The notes under the pieces were generated by a model, which was not told the DNA's origin, did no database searches, and saw nothing but the letters and a program-made list of their open reading frames with translations. DNA of 64,000 nt from Thermoanaerobaculales bacterium. GTDB lineage: Bacteria > Acidobacteriota > Thermoanaerobaculia > Thermoanaerobaculales > Sulfomarinibacteraceae. The translations under genes were made by a program, and so were the position numbers. The number at the start of each line of letters is the position of its first letter. The first letter of the stretch is position 1. The DNA is taken from contig DAOPQC010000001.1 of the NCBI GenBank assembly GCA_035358815.1, positions 704,507 to 768,506 of the forward strand, in the 5' to 3' direction. This document shows, piece by piece, positions 15,040-22,511 of this stretch.

Positions 15040-16805
15040 GAGTCGGCCTTTCTCCGCGCGCGGTTGAGATCCTCGACCGCGCGCCGCAGGTCCGGGTCCT
15101 CGAGCTGCCGGGCGATCGCCGGGTTGACGCGGCAGACCCGCCCGAGGAACAGGATGGCCTCGCTGCGCCGGCCCTGGGCGGCGAGCGAGAGCCCGATCCC
15201 GAGCTCGGCCTCCTCGTGCGGCCACAGCGCCCCGGCGCTGCGGAACGCCTGCTCGGCCCCGGGGCCGTCGCCGCGCAGCAGGCGGGCCTTGCCGACGACG
15301 CGCCACAGCCACGGTGCTGCCTCGGGCAGGCGCTCGATCCGCTCCACCACCTGCCGTTCGACGGCGGCTGCGAGCTGCGCGCGCCGCATCGGCTCCGCCG
15401 AGCCGTGGGCGGCCGCCAGCCGATGGTCGAGGTCGGCGCGCCAGACGTCGACCGCCAGCCGGTGCAGCTGCCAGGCGATCCCGAGCACGGCGATGGCCGT
15501 GAGCAGGCAGGGCACCACGACCCGCCAGCTGTCCCGCAGCGGGGGCCGGCTCCAAGCCGGCTGTGCCGCGAGCAGTTGGCCGAGGACGAGCACGATCGGG
15601 ACCATCCCGACCGCGAGGTGGGTGGGGTAGTGGAGGAGCAGGAAGGGCGCGGCGGCCGCGGCGGCCAGCGCCGGCAGCGGGTCGCCGCGCGGCCTGGTCC
15701 GCACCAGCGACCACGCGAGGGCGAGCCCCCACAGCGCGCCGATCGCGCCGAGCTCGGCGATCAGCTGCAGCGGGTCACAGTGCGCCCACTCGAAGTGGGT
15801 TGCGAGCTCGCCCCGGCGTCCGGTCGCCGACCGCGCCTCGAGCCACGCCAGGCGGCTCGGGAAGTAGCCGTGGGTGAAGTGGCCGGCAGCGACCCCGTGC
15901 AGAGGCTGCTCGAGGGCCATCTCGGCGGCGGCCGTCCAGCCGTCGCTGCGGGCCGACATCACCGAGTACCAGTCGCCGAGCTGGGCCTGGCGCACCTGAC
16001 GCTGCACCCGCGCGCCGAGCCCGGTCGCCAGGGCGAGGGCGACGCTGACCAGGGCCAGGCCGCCGGTGGCCAGCCACAGCCTGGTGGAGCGACGGCGGGC
16101 GAGCCAGACCAGTGCCAGGGCAGCGAGCGCGAGGTACCCGGTGAACGTCTGGGACACCACCGCCGCCACCGCCAGACCGCCGATCAGCAGCCAGCGCCAC
16201 CGGGCGGCATCGCGGCGCGCGGTGGCCGCGAGCAGGACCGGCAGCAGGAGGACGGCAGCGGTGGCGAAGTCGGCCGGATTGCCGGTCAGCCCGCTCAGCC
16301 GAAAGCGGCTGCCCGGTGAGGCGCCGACCACGAGCAGGGGAATGCCGGCCGCCTGGAGCAGCAGCACGACGGCGGAGATCGCGGCGCCGACCGCTGTCAG
16401 GGAGGCGATCCGCCAGCGCTGGCCTTCGTCCAGGGTCGCCAGCCAGAAGGCGCACAGCAGCCAGGTCGCGGTCACGGCGGCGGCGGCGAGGGCCCGCCGG
16501 GGATCGGCCCCCCAGAGCGCCGAGGCCGCCTGGAGGACCGGCAGACACACCAGGATCAGCGGCAGCGGTCCGCGTGGGATCGTGATCCCGCCGGAGCGCA
16601 GCCGCACCGACGCCGCCAACGCGACGATGGCCAGGATGCCGGCGACGGCCAGGGCCTCCTTGGGCAGGCGGAAAGCGCTCGCGGCGCCGGGCAGGAAGCT
16701 CACCTGCACCGCGAGGAAGAGCAGCCCCAACAGCGTGACCGGCCAGGACGCCGGCACCACCTCGACGGCGGGCGCGCGCTTTCGCTTCGAGGGCTTCCCA
16801 GGCAC
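15033..16805 (-). CDS. O-antigen ligase/polymerase-like membrane protein with C-terminal TPR
   Basis: A 590-residue multi-pass protein with about 11-12 membrane segments. A large periplasmic loop (about residues 265-345, with SARSDGWTAAAEMALEQPLHGVAAGHF and HCDPLQLIAELG) resembles Wzy/WaaL-family enzymes, which join undecaprenyl-linked glycans to each other or to lipid A. The last ~120 residues are a soluble TPR-like region (LLRGDGPGAEQAFRSAGALWPHEEAELGIG). The GTG start follows a TAGGAT -10 by 6 nt, suggesting a leaderless mRNA. Asparagine synthetase and glycosyltransferase genes nearby support a surface-glycan role. Confidence 0.8.
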   Translation of the reverse strand: MPGKPSKRKRAPAVEVVPASWPVTLLGLLFLAVQVSFLPGAASAFRLPKEALAVAGILAIVALAASVRLRSGGITIPRGPLPLILVCLPVLQAASALWGADPRRALAAAAVTATWLLCAFWLATLDEGQRWRIASLTAVGAAISAVVLLLQAAGIPLLVVGASPGSRFRLSGLTGNPADFATAAVLLLPVLLAATARRDAARWRWLLIGGLAVAAVVSQTFTGYLALAALALVWLARRRSTRLWLATGGLALVSVALALATGLGARVQRQVRQAQLGDWYSVMSARSDGWTAAAEMALEQPLHGVAAGHFTHGYFPSRLAWLEARSATGRRGELATHFEWAHCDPLQLIAELGAIGALWGLALAWSLVRTRPRGDPLPALAAAAAAPFLLLHYPTHLAVGMVPIVLVLGQLLAAQPAWSRPPLRDSWRVVVPCLLTAIAVLGIAWQLHRLAVDVWRADLDHRLAAAHGSAEPMRRAQLAAAVERQVVERIERLPEAAPWLWRVVGKARLLRGDGPGAEQAFRSAGALWPHEEAELGIGLSLAAQGRRSEAILFLGRVCRVNPAIARQLEDPDLRRAVEDLNRARRKADSG

Positions 16806-16811
16806 CCGGGA

Positions 16812-16817
16812 ATCCTA
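16812..16817 (-). promoter_or_regulatory. -10 box TAGGAT 6 nt before GTG 16805 (leaderless)
   Basis: Minus-strand TAGGAT ends 6 nt from the GTG start of the O-antigen-ligase-like gene. There is no Shine-Dalgarno. Confidence 0.4.
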
Positions 16818-16905
16818 CCGCGGCCGCGTGGCAAGGGGTAGGAGAGGGGCCATCGCTCGTCTCCGGCGCCGTGCCCGTCGGCGTCATGTCAAGGCGGAAC
16901 GTCTC

Positions 16906-16970
16906 GGGAACGGGAACGGGAACGGGAACGGGCTGGGGCCCTGACCCCTCTTCCCTATCCCCTAGCCCCT
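16906..16970. repeat. Perfect (GGGAAC)4GGG array plus C-rich tract
   Basis: 16906-16932 is four exact GGGAAC units plus GGG, the cleanest array in the window and a textbook G3N3G3N3G3N3G3 quadruplex motif. It is followed by a CCCTGA/CCCCTA tract (16939-16970), ending 32 bp before asnB. A possible weak partner arm (GTGCCCGTC) lies at 16871. Confidence 0.75.
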
Positions 16971-16989
16971 GGGTGGGCGGGGGAGCGGG

Positions 16990-16995
16990 TATCCT
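16990..16995 (+). promoter_or_regulatory. -10 box TATCCT 6 nt before asnB (leaderless)
   Basis: TATCCT ends 6 nt before ATG 17002. The next codons are the catalytic MCG, so the start is fixed and the message must be nearly leaderless if this box is used. Confidence 0.45.
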
Positions 16996-17001
16996 CTCCT
17001 C

Positions 17002-18816
17002 ATGTGCGGGATCTGCGGCTGGGTCGACTGGGACGGCGCCGCCGGGGAGGCGGTGGTGCGGCGGATGTCCGAGCGGCTCGCCCACCGCGGCCCCGATGGC
17101 GTCGGCGAGTGGCGGGACCCAGCCGGGCTGGCGGTTCTCGGCCACCGCCGGTTGGCGGTCCTCGATACCTCCGAGCGCGGCCACCAGCCCATGGTGCACG
17201 CCTCGGGCCCGGTGCTGGTGTGCAATGGCGAGGTCTACTCGTTCCGCGAGATCCGGCGCGAGCTCGAGGCCGAGGGGGCGTCCTTTCGGTCGACGGGCGA
17301 CACCGAGGTCGTGCTGGCGGCCCTGGTGAGGTGGGGAGCGGCGGCCCTCGACCGCTTCATCGGGATGTTCGCGCTGGCGCTGTGGGACCCGGGGCGACGG
17401 CGCCTCCTGCTGGTGCGCGATCGACTGGGAATCAAGCCGCTGTTCATCGCGTCGTTGCCGCGAGGCATCGCCTTCGCCTCCGAGGTCCCGGCGCTGCTGG
17501 CGCATCCGCAGGTGAGCCGCGACGTCGACCGCCACGCGGCCGCGCGCTGGCTGCAGCAGGGTTACCCGAGCGGGCGGACCACCCTGGTCCGCGGCGTTTG
17601 GAGGCTGCCCCCGGGTCACCTGCTGGAGGCCGAGGGCGGCCGGATCGCGGTCCGGCCGTGGTACGACCTTCTCGACCGGGTGCAGCCGACCGGGGTGGGG
17701 GACGCCGGCGAGGCGTACGAGCGCCTGGAGGAGCTGCTGCGCGATGCCGTTTCGTGCCGGCTCGTCAGCGACGTTCCGCTCGGCTGCTTCCTGTCGGGCG
17801 GCGTCGACTCGACTGCCGTGGTCGCGTCGGCCGTGGCCTCGGGGGGCCGGCCGGAGACGCTGACCGTGAGCTTCGAAAGCGGCGACGACGAGAGCGCCGC
17901 GGCGCGCCGCACCGCGCGGGCGCTCCAGCTTGACCACCGCACCGAGCACTGCACGCCGGCGGAGATGCTCCAGGTCGTCGACGGCTGGACCCGGATCGCG
18001 GGCGATCCGCTCGCCGATCCGTCGCTCGCCCCGACCTGGCTGGTGTCGCGGGCGGCGCGGCAGCGGTGGACGGTCGCCCTGTCCGGTGACGGCGGCGACG
18101 AGCTCCTGGGTGGATACAAGCGGCTGAAGCTGATGGCCCACATCGAGGGCTGGCGGCGCGCCCCGGGAGCGCTGAGGGCGGTCATGCCGCTGGTCCTGCC
18201 GGCCCGCCGCTGGTCGGCGAAGCTGACCTCCGCGCTCGCCTGCCGCGGTCGCTGGGGCGCCTACCAGGTGCTGCAGGGCGTGTGGCCGGCGGCCGACGCC
18301 GCGAAGCTGTGTGGCCTCGCGGAGGCGCCGCCGGTGTGGGCCCCCGAGCTGCTGAGGCGGCTCGACGGCGAGCCGCCCTGGCGTCGCTACCGGCTGCTCG
18401 ACACGCTCACGTTCCTGCCCGACCGCATGCTGGCGAAGGTCGACCGGGCGAGCATGAGCCACGCGCTCGAGGTCCGGGTGCCGCTGCTCGACCATCGGAT
18501 CGCCGAGTACCTGCTGTCGCTGCCGCCCGAGCTGGTCGAGGGCAAGCGTGTCCTCCGGGGCGCGCTGGCCCGGCTTGGCGCGCCGCCGCCGCCGCGCCGC
18601 AAGCGGGGCTTCGAGGTGCCGCTGGCGGGCTGGTTGCGGGGGCCGCTGCGCGAGACCGTGGAGCGCTCCGTGTTCAGCCCGACCGCCCGCCGGCTCGGCC
18701 TCGACCAGAGTCTGCTGCGCTCGACCTGGACGACGCACCAGGAGGGACACGCCGACCTCGGCGAGCGGCTGCTGGCGGTGGCGGTGCTGGTGCGCTGGGT
18801 CGAGGAGTGGACGTGA
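17002..18816 (+). CDS. asnB: Asparagine synthetase (glutamine-hydrolysing)
   Basis: A 604-residue class II glutamine amidotransferase. Met-Cys2 at the N-terminus is the glutaminase nucleophile after Met removal, followed by HRGPDG and GHRRLAVLD of that domain. The C-terminal synthetase domain has the PP-loop LSGGVDSTAVVAS (about residues 262-274), which adenylates aspartate, and later SGDGGDELLGGYKR. Its context (O-antigen ligase-like gene upstream, glycosyltransferases beyond) is common for AsnB-like enzymes that amidate sugars in surface polysaccharides, so that role is an alternative to free asparagine synthesis. Confidence 0.92.
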   Translation: MCGICGWVDWDGAAGEAVVRRMSERLAHRGPDGVGEWRDPAGLAVLGHRRLAVLDTSERGHQPMVHASGPVLVCNGEVYSFREIRRELEAEGASFRSTGDTEVVLAALVRWGAAALDRFIGMFALALWDPGRRRLLLVRDRLGIKPLFIASLPRGIAFASEVPALLAHPQVSRDVDRHAAARWLQQGYPSGRTTLVRGVWRLPPGHLLEAEGGRIAVRPWYDLLDRVQPTGVGDAGEAYERLEELLRDAVSCRLVSDVPLGCFLSGGVDSTAVVASAVASGGRPETLTVSFESGDDESAAARRTARALQLDHRTEHCTPAEMLQVVDGWTRIAGDPLADPSLAPTWLVSRAARQRWTVALSGDGGDELLGGYKRLKLMAHIEGWRRAPGALRAVMPLVLPARRWSAKLTSALACRGRWGAYQVLQGVWPAADAAKLCGLAEAPPVWAPELLRRLDGEPPWRRYRLLDTLTFLPDRMLAKVDRASMSHALEVRVPLLDHRIAEYLLSLPPELVEGKRVLRGALARLGAPPPPRRKRGFEVPLAGWLRGPLRETVERSVFSPTARRLGLDQSLLRSTWTTHQEGHADLGERLLAVAVLVRWVEEWT

Positions 18817-18923
18817 TCCGGCACGCGGCGGCGCCGTCCGGTCCCGCGCTCGCCGGGCATCGCCGGCGCGCGTCGCCGCGGGGCTCCGTACCGGCGTCAC
18901 GCGCGCGCCCGGCGCGACTCGTG

Positions 18924-18929
18924 TAGAGT
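18924..18929 (+). promoter_or_regulatory. -10 box TAGAGT 9 nt before the KAS III-like gene
   Basis: TAGAGT ends 9 nt before ATG 18939. A CCTCC lies between, which is the wrong strand for a Shine-Dalgarno. Confidence 0.35.
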
Positions 18930-18938
18930 ATCCCTCCG

Positions 18939-20027
18939 ATGAGGCCCCCCGATCGACGCACCGTGTTCGTCGGCACCGGCAGCCACATCCCGACCCGCCG
19001 GGTGCCCAACGAGACCTTCCTCGACCTCCAGTTCTACCTCGACTACGGCAAGCCCTGCGATCTCGCGGACACCCCCAAGATCATCGACAAGTTCCGCGAC
19101 ATCACCGCGATCTCCGAGCGGCGCTGGGTCGACGACGGGGTGGTGACGTCGGACATTGCGACCGACGCGGCCGCCAAGGCCCTGGCCGGCTCCGGCATCG
19201 ACCCCGAGACCCTCGACTACGTGATCGTCGCCCACAACTTCGGCGACGTCCGCTCCGACAACCGGCGCACCGACCTGGTGCCCAGCCTGGCCGCCCGGGT
19301 CAAGCAGCGGCTGGCGATCGCGAACCCGGCGTGCGTCGCCTATGACCTGCCCTTCGGCTGCCCGGGGTGGCTGCAGGCGGTCATCCATGCCAACTACTTC
19401 CTGCGCTCCGGCGACGCCGACCGCGCGCTCGTGGTGGGCGCGGAGACCCTGTCGCGGGTGTCCGACCCCCACGACCGCGACAGCATGATCTACGCGGACG
19501 GCGCCGGCGCCGCGGTCCTCGAGGCGCGCGTCTCGCCCGAGCCGGTCGGCATCCTGGCCCACGCGACTCGCTCCGACACCATCGAGCATGCTCGCCTGCT
19601 CTGGATGGGGACCTCGTACGCGCCCGACTTCGGGGACGAGCGGCTGTTCCTCAAGATGCACGGCCGCAAGCTCTACGAGTACGCCCTGGCCACGGTGCCC
19701 GGGGTCGTCAAGGAGAGCCTCGACCGGGCCGGGCTGCCGCTCGGCGCCGTGCGCAAGGTGCTGCTCCACCAGGCCAACGACAAGATGGACGACGCCATCC
19801 TCAAGCGGCTGTTCCGGCTCTGCGGGGTTTCGGAGATCCCGGAAGGGATCCTGCCGATGACCATCTCGTGGCTCGGAAACAGCTCGGTGGCGACGATTCC
19901 GACGCTGCTCGACCTGATCACCCGCGGCCGGCTCGAGGGCCATGCCCTGCGGTCCGGCGACGTCGTGATCATGGCGTCGGTCGGCGCCGGGATGAACGTC
20001 AACTCGGTCGTCTACCGCTGCCCGTAG
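18939..20027 (+). CDS. Beta-ketoacyl-ACP synthase III-like thiolase-fold enzyme
   Basis: A 362-residue FabH-type condensing enzyme. The catalytic triad can be read directly: Cys141 (PFGCPGWLQA), His277 (LLHQAND) and Asn314 (WLGNSSVATIP). DGAGAAVLE near residue 187 is the usual strand in this fold. KAS III enzymes condense an acyl-CoA with malonyl-ACP to begin fatty-acid, olefin or polyketide synthesis. There is no acpP, fabD or fabG beside it, so it may start a special lipid rather than serve as the housekeeping FabH. Likely leaderless transcript. Confidence 0.85.
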   Translation: MRPPDRRTVFVGTGSHIPTRRVPNETFLDLQFYLDYGKPCDLADTPKIIDKFRDITAISERRWVDDGVVTSDIATDAAAKALAGSGIDPETLDYVIVAHNFGDVRSDNRRTDLVPSLAARVKQRLAIANPACVAYDLPFGCPGWLQAVIHANYFLRSGDADRALVVGAETLSRVSDPHDRDSMIYADGAGAAVLEARVSPEPVGILAHATRSDTIEHARLLWMGTSYAPDFGDERLFLKMHGRKLYEYALATVPGVVKESLDRAGLPLGAVRKVLLHQANDKMDDAILKRLFRLCGVSEIPEGILPMTISWLGNSSVATIPTLLDLITRGRLEGHALRSGDVVIMASVGAGMNVNSVVYRCP

Positions 20028-20050
20028 GAGCGTCTGGGGCCAAGGCCGCC

Positions 20051-20121
20051 GAGCGCGCTCCTGAAGAGGCGGTCGCGGTCGGCCTCTGCCCCACCCGCTC
20101 CTCGGGATGCGCTGCGCCCAT
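20051..20121 (+). repeat. Dispersed 3'-region repeat, copy A
   Basis: A 71-bp segment just after the KAS III stop codon that matches 58700-58769 on the other strand almost throughout (GAGCGCGCTCCT...GGCCTCTGCCC...GCTCCTCGGGATGCGCTGCG). The similarity starts at the stop codon in both places (TAG then GGAGCGT). Confidence 0.75.
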
Positions 20122-20171
20122 GGGATGCGGTGCGCGCGTCCATCCGCCATGGCCGTGCAAACGGCCTCCAC

Positions 20172-20620
20172 ACCGCGAAGTCGCAAAGGGCGCCAAGGCG
20201 CGTCTCACAGCTCGTTGACATACCGATGGAGGCCATCCCGCAGTAGCGACACGTTCCAGTTGATCAGGAAGCCGAGCTTCAGATTTGTGAGTCGAAGATA
20301 GCTGAGGAGCTGCGCTGCGTGAATCGCAAGAAGTCGCTCAACCGCCTTGTTTTCAACAATTACCAGCCGATCGACGAGCAAATCCAGCCGGTAGCCAGCA
20401 TCGATCTTGATTTCACGGTACTGGATTGGAACGGTCACCTGACAGTCGACCGAGTGCCCTACTTTTCGGAGTTCGTACGCGAGGCAGTGCTCGTAGGTTG
20501 ATTCGAGAAGCCCCGGCCCAAGGGCGCAGTGAACTCTTATTGCAGAATCGACCACACATGTGCCGATCTGTTCAATCGCCCGTCTGACCTCGCCTTGGCG
20601 TCCTTCGTGTTCTTCGCGGT
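20172..20620. mobile_element. GxxExxY element bounded by TTGAACCGC-type inverted repeats
   Basis: The arms are 20172-20200 (ACCGCGAAG...CGCCAAGGCG) and 20591-20620, its near inverse (CGCCTTGGCG...CTTCGCGGT). Between them sits a single GxxExxY gene, whose first codons are read from the right arm. The interior is visibly less GC-rich than its surroundings. This fits a small dispersed cassette, though no transposase or target duplication is visible. Confidence 0.6.
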
Positions 20621-20624
20621 TCAA
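20205..20624 (-). CDS. GxxExxY family protein
   Basis: A 139-residue protein of the GxxExxY family, named for Gly38-x-x-Glu41-x-x-Tyr44 within GPGLLESTY. A PD-(D/E)xK-like core follows: RLDLLVDRLVIVENKA gives the Asp...Glu-x-Lys spacing of nuclease-fold proteins, and the end (FLINWNVSLLRDGLHRYV) is typical. The start appears to be TTG 20624, inside the inverted-repeat arm that encodes NREEHEGRQGE. No other start precedes the conserved part. Codon use is less GC-rich than in neighbours, suggesting transfer. Biochemical role is not established. Confidence 0.85.
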   Translation of the reverse strand: MNREEHEGRQGEVRRAIEQIGTCVVDSAIRVHCALGPGLLESTYEHCLAYELRKVGHSVDCQVTVPIQYREIKIDAGYRLDLLVDRLVIVENKAVERLLAIHAAQLLSYLRLTNLKLGFLINWNVSLLRDGLHRYVNEL

Positions 20625-20696
20625 CTGGGCCCTCGCACGTCGTGCACAAGGACGTCTCGGGATTGAATTGTGAAGAATGACTCACGGGCCGGCGGG

Positions 20697-22202
20697 TCAG
20701 GGCGCCCCTGGGGCCGCGGGGAGAGCGCCGATGGTCTCGATGGTCACATCGAACAGGTCGAGGCGGTGCCAGTCCTGCCAGATCTCGAGGCCGAACGCGC
20801 GGACGCCGTCCCAGTAGCCCTGGTCGGCCAGGCTGTACTGCCCGAGCAGCTCGCCGATCCGGCGCTCGATGAGCGCGCGGCGGTCGTCCTTCAGGCGCAG
20901 GGTCACGCGGCAGCGGTTGTAGGCGAAGCTCGCCTGGATGGTCCCCGGCGGCCCGGGCTCGCGACGGAGCAGGCCGCGCCCGGGGGTCGATCCGGTCGCG
21001 CACATCAGACCGTCGTCGAGGCAGCTCTCCGGCTGGGTCGCCGGGGCGTTCGAGACCACCGCCATCGCGTGCCGCGGCGCGTTGAGCAGCTCGGCCGCGC
21101 GCAGGCCCATCTTGACGCCGATGATCGAGTAGGCCCCGAGGTGCTCGTGGAGCTCGTTGAGCAGCAGCTCGGCGGTCCACTCGTCCTCGCCGTTGGCGGC
21201 CACGATCGCGTCCCGCCTCGCCCTCAGGTCCTCCTGCAGCATCACGTCGGGGAGCGACCGGTCGCTGAGCACGACCGGCTGCTTGAGCTGACGCCCGCGG
21301 CGCATCAGCTCGGCAATGCGGGCGCCGACGTCGACCCCCTCGCGCGGCATGAGCACGTCGCCGGATCGCGAGGCCTCAAACAGCTGCGGCTCGAGGAGGT
21401 AGAGCACGGCGAGCTCGTCGTGGAGCTGCCCCAGGCTCTCGAGGTAATGCTCGCGCGCCGCGGGCTGGGCGAGCAGGCGGTCGAGGAAGGAGTCGGCCAG
21501 CGAGGTGCTGCGCGACTCGGGGAGGCCGCGCAGGTGCCAGGCCTCGGGCTTGGCGGCCCGGCCGCGCGCGGCGACGAACTGCAGGCGCACCCCGGCCCGC
21601 CGCACCGACCTCACCGCCTCCGGATCGCGGATCAGGTTCCAGCTCTCACGGTCCGCCGGGTCGCCTGCGACCACCACGCGCTCGATCGCCGAGGCGAGGC
21701 CGGGCCGTCGCTCGAGCGCCGCCGCGAGCTGAGTCAGCGGGCCGAGCGCCAGCACGGTGGTCGGGCCGACCGCGCTGCCGTAGGCCTCGGGCGCGAACGG
21801 CAGCCGCAGCCACACCGAGGTCTCGGGCAGCGCAGCGCCGATCATCGCCTCCGCGCGCTCGCGGATGTCGGGCGGCGGCGCGCTGCCGGCCAGGTCCGAG
21901 GCGAACACCGGGATCTCCTGCCGGTTGAACGCGTCGAGCAGCCGCTCGACGTTGTGCACTGCCGCCGCCCGGCCAGCCGCCCCCTCACAGGCGACGATCG
22001 ACACGATCGAGATCTGCGGGCTCTGCAGCGCCAGTGCCAGCGCGACCGCATCGTCGACGCCCATGTCGGTGTCGATGACCACCGGCCTGATCGGTCCCTG
22101 GGTGTCCGGACTCGCGGACGCCGGCGCGATCAGCAGTCCGAGTGCCGCGGCGGCGGTCGCCTGCACGAGGGATCGACGAGGGATGGGTCGGTCGCTGAAC
22201 AT
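20697..22202 (-). CDS. Nucleoside hydrolase-FmdE domain fusion, Tat-type signal
   Basis: A 501-residue protein. PRRSLVQA near the N-terminus starts a twin-arginine-like signal. Residues about 38-270 are a nucleoside-hydrolase (IUNH) domain with the calcium-binding DTDMGVDDA motif, which usually cleaves N-glycosidic bonds of nucleosides. From about 320 the sequence switches to an FmdE-like domain: HEHLGAYSIIGVKMGLRAAELL and MCATGSTPGRGLLRREPG, where canonical FmdE has GCT and here GST. An RBS (GGGGAGG) precedes the ATG. The pair suggests an exported enzyme; whether the FmdE part still binds metal is unclear. Confidence 0.75.
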   Translation of the reverse strand: MFSDRPIPRRSLVQATAAAALGLLIAPASASPDTQGPIRPVVIDTDMGVDDAVALALALQSPQISIVSIVACEGAAGRAAAVHNVERLLDAFNRQEIPVFASDLAGSAPPPDIRERAEAMIGAALPETSVWLRLPFAPEAYGSAVGPTTVLALGPLTQLAAALERRPGLASAIERVVVAGDPADRESWNLIRDPEAVRSVRRAGVRLQFVAARGRAAKPEAWHLRGLPESRSTSLADSFLDRLLAQPAAREHYLESLGQLHDELAVLYLLEPQLFEASRSGDVLMPREGVDVGARIAELMRRGRQLKQPVVLSDRSLPDVMLQEDLRARRDAIVAANGEDEWTAELLLNELHEHLGAYSIIGVKMGLRAAELLNAPRHAMAVVSNAPATQPESCLDDGLMCATGSTPGRGLLRREPGPPGTIQASFAYNRCRVTLRLKDDRRALIERRIGELLGQYSLADQGYWDGVRAFGLEIWQDWHRLDLFDVTIETIGALPAAPGAP

Positions 22203-22267
22203 CGTGGCCTCCCCGCGGTCGCGAGCCGCCCGCAGGATAGCGCAAGCGCGGCGAAGGGCAGACCGGT

Positions 22268-22335
22268 GACAGGAGACAGGGGACAGGGGACAGGGCTACC
22301 GCACGTGCCCGTATCCGTCTCCGTGCCCGTGCCCG
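22268..22335. repeat. GGGGACA tract and C-rich hexamer arm
   Basis: 22268-22295 is four units of GGGACA-type sequence (GACAGGAGACAGGGGACAGG...), and 22308-22335 is a C-rich hexamer array (CCCGTATCCGTCTCCGTGCC...). Together with the array at 22423-22510 they fill the gene-free stretch 22203-22511. Confidence 0.7.
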
Positions 22336-22422
22336 AAGTCGCTCTCGAATTGGCGGGGCTGCCGTCGGATACGGAGACGGGCATGGACGCGGCCTCGCGT
22401 GCAGCCGGGCTGTGACACGATC

Positions 22423-22510
22423 GGGAACGGGGACGGGAACGGGAACGGGGACGGGGAAGCACCCGGAAGCGGGCGCGGCAGCGGAAGCGGGCGCGGCAGC
22501 GGGCGAGGGC
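22423..22510. repeat. G-rich hexamer array followed by an 18-bp tandem repeat
   Basis: 22423-22459 is GGGAAC/GGGGAC array. 22465-22482 and 22483-22500 are two exact copies of GGAAGCGGGCGCGGCAGC, with a partial third. It faces the C-rich arm at 22308-22335 and runs up to the stop codon of the PIG-L/glycosyltransferase gene at 22512. Confidence 0.75.
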
Positions 22511-22511
22511 C

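Noticed and set aside
15775..18900. A very long minus-strand open frame (over 1000 codons) across asnB and the O-antigen-ligase-like gene
   Set aside because: It is antisense to two clearly coding genes, is Arg/Pro/Gly-rich with no domain, and reflects GC-rich codon bias that removes stops.
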